Source: Haemonchus contortus (lineage: Eukaryota; Nematoda; Chromadorea; Rhabditida; Trichostrongylidae). Taken from it: a DNA stretch of 64,000 bases. The notes under the pieces are model-generated. The model saw only the letters and a list, made by a program, of their open reading frames with translations. It searched no databases and was not told the DNA's origin. Position numbers and translations under genes: made by a program. The stretch is from the NCBI GenBank assembly GCA_000469685.2, contig LS997567.1, positions 22,345,151 through 22,409,150 of the forward strand, written 5' to 3'. Within the stretch, counting starts at the first letter, position 1; each line of letters starts with the position of its first letter. Shown piece after piece: positions 49,736 through 60,600 of the stretch.

Positions 49736-49822
49736 TGCGGTAAGGCTAGCCGAATGTTTAGGAGTGTAGGCAAGGTCTGCACTCAGAAAGATAGCGAGTC
49801 CAATTTCTGCCGAGGCAAAAAC
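49736..49822 (+). repeat. tRNA-like unit, copy 1
   Basis: GCGGTAAGGCTAGCCGAATG, then GGAGTGTAGGCAAGGTCTGC and GATAGCGAGTCCAATTTC, with an A-box-like (TAGCCGAATG) and a degraded B-box-like motif. It aligns with the better preserved unit at 50184-50270, and like it lies upstream of a LINE endonuclease fragment. Confidence 0.55.
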
Positions 49823-49854
49823 ATGCTAAGCGAAGATTTGCAGTCTTGAGCGTC

Positions 49855-50085
49855 AGATCGCTCACTCGAAACCCGAGAGATTACTGATCCGATCAGGCGC
49901 AGTAACATACAAGTCGTATGCCTCAAAGACACGCTGGAATGGAGCGTAAGCCAGAGAAATAGGAGAGGTGGTCAAGCTATATCACAACGAAGAATAAACC
50001 AATTGATATGGCGTGGCCACAGCAGTGGCGGAATCCCACGTGGACTCTGCCGAAGCTGCCAACAGCATCATCAACCAAGTCATGG
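49855..50085 (+). pseudogene. LINE endonuclease fragment, 5' copy
   Basis: DNA from about 49855 (GATCGCTCACTCGAAACCCG...CAAGTCGTATGCCTC) to 50085 aligns with 50512-50750 of the longer LINE just downstream, that is, the start of its endonuclease domain. It is more decayed and lacks the rest of the element. A tRNA-like unit precedes it, as in the longer copy, but about 210 bp of the intervening leader are missing. Confidence 0.6.
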
Positions 50086-50183
50086 CTGAACAGATAGCAG
50101 GAGTGAGGGGTGCATGAGAATGTGTTCATGTACGCACAGCAACGCATCTGTTTGCCCTGAATAAGAAAAAGTCAAGGTCCCGA

Positions 50184-50270
50184 GGCAGGGATAGCCGAGT
50201 GAATAAGAGTGTAGGCTCACGTCTGCACTTAGAGGGATTGCGAGTTCGATCCCTGAACTCCATGCCCTGC
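50184..50270 (+). repeat. tRNA-like unit, copy 2 (A and B boxes)
   Basis: The sequence GGCAGGGATAGCCGAGTGAA carries an A-box-like TAGCCGAGTGA. About 40 bases on is GCGAGTTCGATCCC, a good B box, and the unit closes with CATGCCCTGC, which pairs with the start (GCAGGG/CCCTGC). These are the parts of a Pol III promoter and a tRNA-like acceptor stem. It lies upstream of the LINE ORF and may be a tRNA-derived SINE or part of the LINE leader. Confidence 0.65.
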
Positions 50271-50492
50271 AAAAATTGCAAAAATGGCATCGGTACCAAC
50301 GTCGGGGCCAGGTTGACAGACCGGCCGATGGAGAGACCCAGTCACAACAAACATGTCTGAAGTCTCAAAAAGTATCAGTGTTGAAGCCAGGACGTAACCC
50401 GGAAGTGGCGCACGGGACCCCGGCTGAGTTCCGTGGACACTATGCGTGGGCTACCGAGGAGCGAACGACCTCGGCCAAAGGAGTAATTTCGA

Positions 50493-53090
50493 ATGGGTAC
50501 TCTAAATGTGGGGTCGCTTACTGGGAATTCGCGAGAAGTCGCTGATATTATGAAGCGCAACCCGAACATCCAAGTCCTATGCCTTCAGGAGCCCGCTGGA
50601 AGGGAGCAAGGGCCAGAGAAATTGGAGACGGTGTCAAGCTATTCTACAACGGAGAAGACACCAAATGAAATGGTGTGGCCATAACAATGGCAGAATCCCC
50701 CAAAGACGCTGTCTTCGCGGTCAACAGAATCAGTAGTCGAATTATGGCTGTGAGGATTTACACGAAGGAGGGGTACTGGACAATTATATCAGTGTGCGCA
50801 CCTCAAGCCCGTTGTCCCGCCTACGAAAAGGATGAGTACTTTCTGAGCTTTGACGAGGCCATCCGATCAGTTCTGGAGAGGGACTATCTCACCGTAGGAG
50901 GTGTTCTGAATGGGCATGTGGAAGGGGACTGGAAAGGGTACATGGAGGTAGAGGAGTAGGAGTCAGAAGCGAAGAAGGAGAGAAGGTCCTTGCCCTGGCC
51001 ATAGCCCACGACGTGGCAGTCAGTCGGCAGCACCTTCTTTGCGAATAGGAAGTCTCATAAGGTAGCCGACAGCAGTGGAGGGAAAGAAACGGAAATATAT
51101 CATGTGCTGGTAACAAACTCATTCCTCGAAACTGTAAAGAACATCAAGATACTGCTTGGAGAAGATCTGGCTCCACAGCGCATGCCTCTTTTAGCAGATA
51201 TAGTCATCGATCTTCCTAAGAAATCAAGGACAAAAACGAAACGGAGAATCCGGTGGTGGAAGTTGCACCAATTCGGAAGAGAACATCTCAAAGCGAAGGT
51301 ATCGGAAGCTGGACTTCAAATACCGAAGGGCCGATCCAACAGACCGGGAGCAACGCTGTAAAAGTCACTCTGCGATGTACAAAGGAAACACTGGGGGAAA
51401 CTCGAGGTGCTTCCGAGGGGACTGTGGGGCATGGTTCTGGGACGATGAAGTCCAACGAGTTGTGAGGCAGAAGAAAACGGCCTACAGGCGCTGGCAAAGG
51501 TCACGAGCTCCAGAAGACCTAGCTGCCTACAGAGCTTCCAAGAGGCTCGCCAAGGCTGCTGTCGCGAAGGCGAAGAACCCGGAAATGGACGCTCTGTATG
51601 AGAAACTCGATAGTCGAGTTGGTGGGGAGTTCGTCTTCCGCCTGGCGAAAGCGCGTCATCGCGCCGCCCGGGATATCGGTGTAGTGGAGTCCGTCAGGAA
51701 CAGCGAGGGTGCAATCCTGAGAAGGCCTAGCGAGGTCAGGCGTAGGTGGAAGGAATACTTCGACGGGCTCCTTAACGAAGAATTTGACCCTAAGAACAGC
51801 TCTCAATTGGAGGGAACGGCTGACCCATCAATCTCTGGACAGAGAATGAGGTGTGTAGAGCAATGGGAAAGATGAGGGTCGGGAAGGCAACTGGTCTGGA
51901 TGGAGTACCGATCGAGACATGGAAGACGCTCGGAGAGAACGGGATAAAGTGGCTCACCCGATTCCTGATTCCTGTGACCGCTAAAGGAAGAATTCCAGAT
52001 GCGTGGAGGAGGGGCACTATCGTTCCTATTTTCAAGCAGGAGGAGGACGCGATGAAGTGCCCCAACTACCGGGGAATCAGGTTACTGCTCACACGATGAA
52101 ACTGTACGAGCGGCTGGTCGACTCAAAATGCAGAGAATTGGTCCTTCCTCGATCTGGAGAAAGCCTTAGCCATGCCCTCTGGAGAGCGCTCCAAAAGTGG
52201 AAGGTTCCAGAACACCTGATTTCTCTGGTGCAGGTCACGTACTATGGCCCCACCACAACATACGCACCCCACACGGCCAAACCAGAGTCACGATTGGGGT
52301 ACATCAGGAATCAGCTCTGAGCCCGTTGCTCTTCCTACTCACGATGGACTTCATCACAGAAGACCTAGTGGATGGACCACTGAAGACCATCCTCTACTCT
52401 GATGACATCGCTCTTATAGAAGAGAGCAAGGAAAAAATCCAGGACAAGCTCAAGAAAAGGCAGAGGGTGATGGCGGAGAATGGACTCGTGAACGTGAAAA
52501 AGACCAAGCTCCTCAGCTCCGAAGAGGGTAAGGAATGAATGGTCGACGTTCTCGGAAAAGCCATCGAAAAAATCCAGGACTCACGCTACTTAGAGAGTGA
52601 TCTAGTCGCTGATGTTAGCGTGGACCAGGCCGTAAAATCCCGAATAAATGCGGCACAGATGGAGTGAAGGGAGTCCACCGGTATCCTCTGCTACCGTCAG
52701 TGCTCCAGGACAGCTCCGCTCCGCTGAAACGAGAACGCTCATTGTCAGATGGGCCTGCGACTGGACTCGGCTGGATGGGGTCAGAATTGAAGACGTCAAG
52801 GCGACTAAGGAAACAGCTCCAGTTCAACTGAAGATGAGCGAGCAGCGCCTGCGATGGTTTGGGCATGTAATAAGAAGACCACAGAGCCACCGATAGGGTC
52901 GACAATGGGGTTCGTGTTTGAGGTAAGCGACCACGAAGGGTCCCAATGAAGAGATGGCGGGACGAGACCAAGAAGAACCTCGCCGAAGCCAGGGTGACGG
53001 CAGAATATGCCGCAGATAGCATGAAATGGAGACGGCTGAAAAGAACAGCGGGCCCTGCGACGGCGCGGGATTAACGCTAGGGAGAAGGAG
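50493..53090 (+). pseudogene. RTE-like LINE: endonuclease and reverse transcriptase
   Basis: A decayed non-LTR retrotransposon. The AP-endonuclease-like domain starts MGTLNVGSLTGNSREVADIM (50493) with NIQVLCLQEP (Glu of the active site), then SSRIMAVRIYTKEGYWTIIS and VGGVLNGHVEGDW in place of the usual DLNGH. A linker reads KKTAYRRWQRSRAPEDLAAY and RLAKARHRAARDIGVVESVR (51470-51690). Reverse transcriptase blocks follow: MRVGKATGLDGVPIETWKTL, WRRGTIVPIFKQEEDAMKCP, FLDLEKAL, SALSPLLFLLTMDF and the catalytic box TILYSDDIAL (YSDD instead of YADD, about 52390-52420). The tail has VQLKMSEQRLRWFGHVIRRP (52815-52880). Part of the core (finger region before FLDLEKAL) is deleted near 52140. Frameshifts and stops inactivate it. 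Confidence 0.85.
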
Positions 53091-54364
53091 AAGAAGAAAA
53101 AGTCAGGCTCCCGTGCATTCAAAAGCTTTCTCAATAGCGAGGAAGGCTACAAAGAAAGGTATACGCTCTTCTCGATACTCTTCCATCACATTTTTAGCCA
53201 TGAACCGACGACAGTTGCAGTCTCTTCACTCTCCACTCTGAGCCTAAATTGTTCTTGAGAAATAGGTACACAGGGTGAGACGCTCTAGTCGATAAGCTTG
53301 TTATTATACTACATTCACTTATATACAGATTGTGCGGCGTGGGGTTGCCTGCATTTTGTGTCCTGAACATGACTTTCCAAGCAAATTGCTGTTGCGAATA
53401 ATGTAGTTTTTAAAGAGAGTCATGAAGATGCTCATTAATTATGGACCACCTTTTTTATATCCCCTATTTGTTCTTATTTCTCAAGTTCGTACTCCAGTCA
53501 ACGTTTTAACTTGGGTTTCTGTTTATTACCCCCTGACGATTTTATTCTACGCATCATTCGGTAGTCATTTCGTCACTGGCAGACCGCAGGTGATAGAATA
53601 AGTATGGCTCGTGTGGCTAGGAGGTGCAACGAACCAAATTGATTTTTCTCCGATTTTCCACTTGTAGCCCATCAGTTATTTCTGATCAAGATTCTTGAAT
53701 AAGTGCGGAGCAAATCATACCAAAACCGTTTCTGTTGCAACTTTTTATTTTTTTTTACTGATGAAGCAATAATTCGTAAAACGTATTCGGAGACCTCCCT
53801 TATTCCGGATGATTGCTCGCTGCGGTACTGACAGTGAGTCTGGTCTGATGTCTTACAAGGTCCTGTACAATGTATGAAAAGGCAGCAACTGGCTCAGCAA
53901 GGGTGACCTCATAGAGATAACCAACTCAGCACTCCGTTACAGGAGTTTTCATCGCTAATGCAAGGCTTCGGTTGCACGCATATCGGCTATACATGCATAC
54001 AAAACCCAAGCTACTAGTACTCATTACTTCTTGCTCAACTAGTAACGATCAGGTTGTACTCGGATGACCTACAAGTGACGGTATAAGTCAAGTCACCTGG
54101 CATCCAGGTGCAATGAGGTTTCAATAAGATTGATTCAGCCATGGTTCATCACTAGAAAATTTATAGGTTTTAGCTGCTCAGGAGAACAAAGTTTGGCTTG
54201 AACTATTTTGGAAACTTTTCGAAACAAACTAGCATGTACAGCAAGGATTTAAACATTCCTTCTTGCTGAAATAAAGCTGTTCCCGTCGTTCAATGCTCCG
54301 AAGTCAGCTTTCACCCATTCTTATATTCAAAGGGAGTGCATCAGCCTGCATCTGAGGAATGTAG
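53091..54364. other. Unassigned region
   Basis: About 1.27 kb with no recognised gene, transposon end or tandem repeat. Confidence 0.4.
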
Positions 54365-56242
54365 ATATGTGGCAGTGCCAACAGTCGAACATCTTATTTT
54401 CGCTTCGAAAAAGTCCAGACACAGGGGAAAAGTTCAAAGGTGGGGATAGAGTCAACAAACCAGACGGGGGAGGCCCACGTGCTGTGGGCGGAGCTTTGTC
54501 AAAAATGACGGTACTTTTCGGATGTATTCATAATCCGATTCAATTAAGTCGCAGAGGCCAGGAAAAAGTGAGTGAGCAGGGTCTTATGCGTGCTGCATGG
54601 GTAAGCTTAGCGAAGCCCGCCCACGATGAGCGGGGCGTGCGTTGAGACGAAAGCCACTTTTCAAAAATGAATGTAACTTTGCTTGGAGACGTTCTAGAAT
54701 GCGGGAAAAAATTGGTTGAGGGTAATGGAACAAATATGGCCAAACTGCAGAAGCGGGGGGGATTGGCACTATAGTGGGCGGGGCTCAGGCACAATTCATA
54801 ACTCTATTCAGAAACTTCCTGGGATGCGGAAAATGGTGTTAGGGTGTAAAAGAACAAATGTGGTCAAATCCCAGAGAAGGGCGGGTTTGACACTATCCTC
54901 ACTCTATATAATCCAAAAGTTTGGTGTGTCTGTTCCTATGTATGTTTGCCTGTCTGTTACACAATCCGGTTTCACCTGAAAAAAAACACCATTAAAGGTC
55001 GGGACAAGTTTGGGGTGGGTAGAGTCTAAGGCAAAATTAGTAGAGCGCACTCGAGCTCTGCAGGGCTTTGTCCACGGGGGGGGGGCAAGTGCCGGAATGG
55101 GCGATGCCAACAGTCAAACATCTTATTTTCTGCTTCGAAAAAGTCCAGGACCGAGGGAAATGTTCAAAGGTGAGGATCGACCAGACGGAGTAGGCCCACG
55201 AGCTGTGGGTGGAGCTTTGTCAAAAATGGCGGTCTTTCTTAGATGTATTCATAACTCGATTCAATTAAGGCGCAGAGGTTAGAAAAAGAATAAAAAGAGT
55301 AAGCAGGGCCTTATGCGGGCCGCATGCGTGAACTTAGCGAAACCCCGCCCACGGGGGGCGGGGTAATGGAACGAATGTGGTCAAACCCCAGAAGTGAGTA
55401 GGTGCTAAAGAGGGCGGGGCTTAGAACAACAATTTATAACTCTATTTAGAAACGTTGTGATATGCGGGAAAAAGTGGTAAGATGTAGTCGAACAAATGTG
55501 GTCAGATCCCACAAGTGGGCGTGATCGGCACTGAAGTGGGCCTACATCAAAATTATTAAGTCTATTCAGATGCGTTTGAGAGCGCGAGAAAAAGGTGCCT
55601 GGAGGTAGTAGAAGTAACATGGTTTGAAGTCTGAAGTGGGTGGAGTTTGCAAAGACGGGAGGGGGGGAGGGGGCGGGCCTGAGATCAAGAATTCATACAT
55701 CCGTCCTTCACACTAACCCTGACCACATAGGTTTACAACTCGGGGATACCACTGAACTCTTTCAAACTCTTCTTTCAAAAATTAGGCTGAAAATTTTCTA
55801 AAAGTTAGTATCCACTTAGTTATGGTTCCACACACAGCAGTCCCTTCTACACAAGAGCTTCAGACCTCATAAAATAAGTTCAGCAGTAACCCCGGCCACA
55901 CAGGTGCATACCGTGGAGAGACGTATGAATCCTTACAACTACCCAAAGGCGCTTTCCTTTCGAAGTTGGTGTTCATGGCCACACATAGCCCAAACTACAC
56001 AGAGTTTCTTCGACTACATGGTTTGCGAAGGTATTTAATTTGGATACATCAGAGTACTCTTCATGGTCACACACAGCCTCATTTCACATCCCAAAAAGAT
56101 GATGGTCGCTACAAAAGTGTCAAGGAAGAGGCTTAGATGATAAAAGTCCACAGTGAAAACCAGAAGCTCATGTGGCTCCGTCCCTCTTGGCTAGAGCCCC
56201 TAGCGCACGCAATAGCGTGCGTAGCCGCCTGGTAATCGAAAA
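54365..56242 (+). mobile_element. Dimeric HINE-like element, second locus
   Basis: This is the plus-strand counterpart of 5182-6530. A first unit, lacking its 5' end, runs 54365-54900 (GTGGGCGGAGCTTTGTCAAA, GGTGTTAGGGTGTAAAAGAA). A second unit starts with CTATATAATCCAAAAGTTTG at about 54903, then GTGTGTCTGTTCC and GTTTGCCTGTCTGTTACAC. It repeats the same body (55100-55370), includes CCCGCCCA/GGGCGGGG blocks and GTTTAGAAACGTT-type minisatellite-like segments, and ends with the hairpin at 56204-56221. The second unit is about 1.34 kb. No protein is encoded. The dimer order matches the other locus. Confidence 0.6.
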
Positions 56243-56646
56243 AATTCATGAGACAGATGTGACTAGGCGACCGATTTTTTGTAGAGGACCACTGTCTTCT
56301 CATTGATAGTAACATGCGGGATTGGGTGCAAGGTCAGCTACTAGTTGAACTATGCGCACAGAAACGTTTTAGCACGGGTTGTGCATCCTCTGAAAATTCA
56401 GTCGTTCTTGTCTGAAGACCTAGTAATTTTCCGGATTATGTATCATGATTCAGTTTGACAATTTATACTCGGCATTTTTCTGCAAATTGAAGGAATGACC
56501 ATCGCATCCCAGTTCTAGTCTTCGTATTCGAAATTGCTTTTATAATCATTTTATCTTTTATTGGTGTTGAAACTAAAGATTTATTCGCTATAGGGTTGAG
56601 CCGATATCCATTAAACACAAGAGCAGTGATACTCAAACCTCAGTAG
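56243..56646. other. Probable intron before FIP200-like exon
   Basis: No repeat or exon is recognised. It ends in CTCAAACCTCAGTAG directly before the first assigned exon, a weak acceptor forced by an in-frame TAG just upstream. Confidence 0.45.
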
Positions 56647-57174
56647 GTGGGTGACAGTATTCAAACATTGAAAGTGATTATTTCGAGTCTGTTCCAAGGT
56701 TTAACAACAATGGATCGCATGGTGTCTATTGAAGATATCAACGAAGGATCTACCGTTTTGGTCATATGGAACGATAGACACAAGGCGTACATGCTTTTCA
56801 GGTTACCCTTAGTGATGCAATCAGTTGTTTTTTGGTATCAGCTGCTTGAATTACGTATTTTTGAAATCATTTCTTCAGTTCGTCAGCTTATAGCCATTTT
56901 GTGAAAGAGTCTTCGGTTCGTCGCCTTGGACTTGCCACGGCTTTTCCTAGTCTACCCAGAAGGAATTGGATTTTGGGAAAGGTTTCCCATCTTGATCTTT
57001 GCGTTATTAGGAAGGCTGACAATCGGTAGGAAACTCTTGTGATTTTCTTGACACCTTGTTTAGTAACTATTTATACCCTAGCTATATAGGTATAATCTTC
57101 CCGTCGAAACCAAAGTGTACCGTGTCGACGTTGATCCCCTCGATGTTCAGTCGAAGCGTGTTCCTGCATTATGA
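56647..57174 (+). CDS. epg-7: C-terminal exons of FIP200/RB1CC1/Atg11 autophagy scaffold
   Basis: Three exons, 56647-56801, 56879-57025 and 57090-57174, are separated by introns of 77 and 64 bp, a typical nematode size. Donors are TTTTCAG|GTTACC and AATCG|GTAGGA; acceptors are TTTCTTCAG and CTATATAG. Joined they give 387 nt, exactly 129 codons with TGA at 57172-57174. The protein reads MVSIEDINEGSTVLVIWNDR, HKAYMLF, then HFVKESSVRRLGLATAF, RRNWILGKVSHLDLCVIRKA, DNRYNLPVETKVYRVDVDPL and a short end. These are the blocks of the C-terminal claw of FIP200 (short beta strands, GKV and KVYRV motifs), which binds cargo receptors in selective autophagy; in worms EPG-7 is the counterpart. The upstream coiled coil is not adjacent; candidates are the exons at 10377 and 13889. 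A tandem satellite begins about 470 bp after the stop. Confidence 0.85.
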
Positions 57175-57639
57175 TCGTTATCTTAGAGACAGCGATTTTC
57201 GAGTCGTTGTTTTGTATAGAGAGTAATGTACTGCATATGCTCTAGTATTGTAGCATGCGCTAACATAAGGGCATTTGAGTTTCGTCACTGTTGTTCTTCT
57301 TATTAACGTGATTTTGTCATGACACACATAGTGGTTTTCCCTTCGGTAATTTTGTGAAAGGGGTTTAGGTGAACCTGCAATTTGATGCATTTTGTATGTA
57401 AATCTTATAATCGTTCTCATATTCACAGCTTTTACGCAAAACAATTCACCCTTCATTCAAACTTCCCCAACTACTCAATCTCATCATCGGTCTGAATGTG
57501 TGTGCAAGGTTTTAAACTGGCTGTGTACACCTTCAAATTCACTGATGGAAGAGGTGCTGTCTTGATACTTGATAGTTTGATGTATGTTGGCTGCTTTGCA
57601 GGTTCCAACTCATGCCATGTGGAGGCAGGAAAGGATTGT
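57175..57639. other. 3' flank of the FIP200-like gene
   Basis: No clear AATAAA polyadenylation signal was found soon after the stop. No other gene is recognised. The satellite begins to be recognisable at about 57640. Confidence 0.45.
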
Positions 57640-60600
57640 GAAAGCCGAAGCTGTTTTAGATTATTGTAATGAAAATTTTTTTTTAGAATGTCGATCTACT
57701 TTTCGATGCCTAACAACATTTGAGCATCTCTAGAGGGACGAAGGGTAGTGTAAACTGACACTGTTTCAGCGATTGTCGTAATAACATCCTTCTACTAGTT
57801 CCTATCTATTCCTCGATATCGAGCATCTCTTGACCCTTCCCAAAAACAAGAAATAATACTAAACGCTGACTTTGTTTTAAGTAGTAAGTAGTCGTGAAAG
57901 GTTGCTTGGATTCCCGATTTACTCTTCGATATCAAGCCATATTTCGACCTCTTCTGATAGCAATGTAGGATCGTCAATCCCAATACTTCTATAAGAAGGC
58001 AAAGATAGCATTGTTTATCTCACTAACAAGTCACTTTTAGCCTTTTTTTTAACGCACCGAAACGATAGAGAACACTGACACCGTTTCAAATGGATGAAGT
58101 AATAACATTTCTCAGACTCACAATTTGGACTTTGATTTCAGGTCATATTTTGACTTTTCTCAGGGAAACATGGGAAAGGAAATCCCAAAACGTTTATTGT
58201 ATCACTAAAAAGATCATTATTTGTGAAGTCTTCCTCTACTCTTCGATATCAAGATGCTATTTGGTCTTTTTTGAAGGATGGAACGATAGGGGATTCGGTC
58301 ACTGTTCCAGCAAATTGGTACAATAGAAATATCCGGATTCCGCATCCATCATCTCGATATCAAAACCCGATTCGGCAAATTTTGAGCGATAGAAATAGTG
58401 AACACTGACACTGTTTCAACAAATATTGTAACCTTCCTCGGGGTCTTCTTCTGCCCTCCGATAGCGAACCGCGATTCGGCAATCCGTGAGAGAGAGAAGT
58501 AGTGAAAACTGACACTGTTCCAACAAATGTCTTACCTTTTTCCAGAGTCCAGCTCTCCTCTTCAAGGACAGACCGCTATTCGGCAGTCCTTGAGCGACAG
58601 AAATTTTGAACACTGACACTGTTCCGACGAAAGTTGCAACTTTTCTCAGAACCCAGCTCTACTCTCCAATGACAAACCGCGATTCGGAAATCTGTAAGCG
58701 ATAGAGATAGGAAACACTGAAAATGTTTCACAATTGTTTTAACTTCTCTCAGAGTCCACTTATTTTCTTCGATAACAAACCGCGATTCGGCAGTCCTTGA
58801 GCAATGAAAATAGGGAACACTGCCACTCTTCAACAAAAGTTATAATTTTTCTCAGAATCCAGCTCCCCTCTTCAATGAAAAACCGCTATTTGGCAGTCCT
58901 CGAGCGAAAGAAATTGGAAGCACTGCCACTGTTCCAACAAAAGTGATAATTTTTCTCAGAATCAAGCTCTCCTCTTCAATGACAAACCGCTACATATTAC
59001 GCAGTCCTTGAGCGAAAGAAATTGGTAGCACTGCCACTGTTCCAACAAAAGTTAGAATTTTTCTCAGAATCCAGCTCTACTCTTCAATGAGAAACCGCGA
59101 TTTGGCAATCATTGAACGAAAGAAATAGTGAAAACTGACACTGTTCCAACAAAAGTTATAACTTTTCTCATAACTCTGGTCTCCTATTCAATGACAAACC
59201 GCTATTCGGCAATCATTGAGCGAAAGATTCGGCAGTCTTTGAGCAAAAGGAATTGGGAACACTGCCACTGTTCCAACAAAAGTTATAATTTTTCTCAGAA
59301 TCCAGCTCCTCTCTTCAATGACAAACCGCTATTTGGCATTTCTTTAGCGAAAGAAATTGAGAACACTGACACTTTTCCAGCAAAAGTTGTAATTTTTTCT
59401 CAGAATCCAGCTCTACACTTCAATGGCAAACCGCGATTTGGCAATCGTTGAACGAAAGAAATAGTGAAAACTGACACTGTTCCAACAAATGTAATAATTC
59501 TACTACATTTCCACATCTACATATTGATATCAAAACAAGTTTCGACAGTCCTTGAGCAATGAAAATAGGGAACACTGCCACTCTTCCAACAAAATTTATA
59601 ATTTTTCTCAGAACCCAGCTCCTCTCTTCAATGACAAACCGCTATTTGGCAGTTCTTTAGCGAAAGAAATTGAGAACAATGACACTTTTCCAGCAAAAGT
59701 TGTAATTTTTTCTCACAATCCAGCTCTACACTTCAATGACAAACAGCTAATCTCCAGTTCTTCAGCGAAAGAAATTGGAAACACTGACACTGTTCCAACA
59801 AATGTAATGATCCTACTCCATTTCCGCATCTACATATTGATATCAAAACAAATTTCGACAGTCCTTGAGCAATGAAAATAGGGAACACTGCCACTTTTCC
59901 AGCAAAAGTTGTAATTTTTTCTCAGAATCCACCTCTTCTCTTCAATGACAAACCACGATTTGGCTTCCTTGAGCGACAGAAGTAGAGAACACGTTAGAAA
60001 TTTTCTCTTATTCCACTTCTACTCTTCGATAACAAAACCCATTTGGCTTCCTTGAGCCACAGAAGTAGGGAACACTGACACTGCTTCGACAAATGGTAAA
60101 ACTTTTCTCGGATTCCACTTCTACTCTTCGATAGCAAAACAACATTTGGCTTTCTTAAGCGAGAGAAGTAGAGAACACTGACACTGTTTCAATAGATGTT
60201 ATAGCTTTTCTCGTAATCCACTTCTACTCTTCGATAACCAAACACGATTTGGCTTTCTTGAGAAAAGTGGAGAACACTAACACTGTTTCAACAAATGGTA
60301 TAACTTCTCTCTTACTCCACTACTCCTCTCCGATAACAAACCACGATTTTACTTCCTTGAGCGACAGAAGTAGAGAACACTGACGCTATTTCAACTAATG
60401 GTAAAACTTTTCTCGGATTCCACTTCTACTCTTCGATTACAAAGCACTATTTGGCTTCCTTGAGCCACAGAAGTAGAGAACACTGACACTGTTTCGACAA
60501 ATGGTAAAACTTTTCTCGGATCCAAAGCACCATTTGGCTTTCTTAAGCGAGAGAAGTAGAGAACACTGTTACTGTTTCAACAAATGGTATAGTTTTTCTC

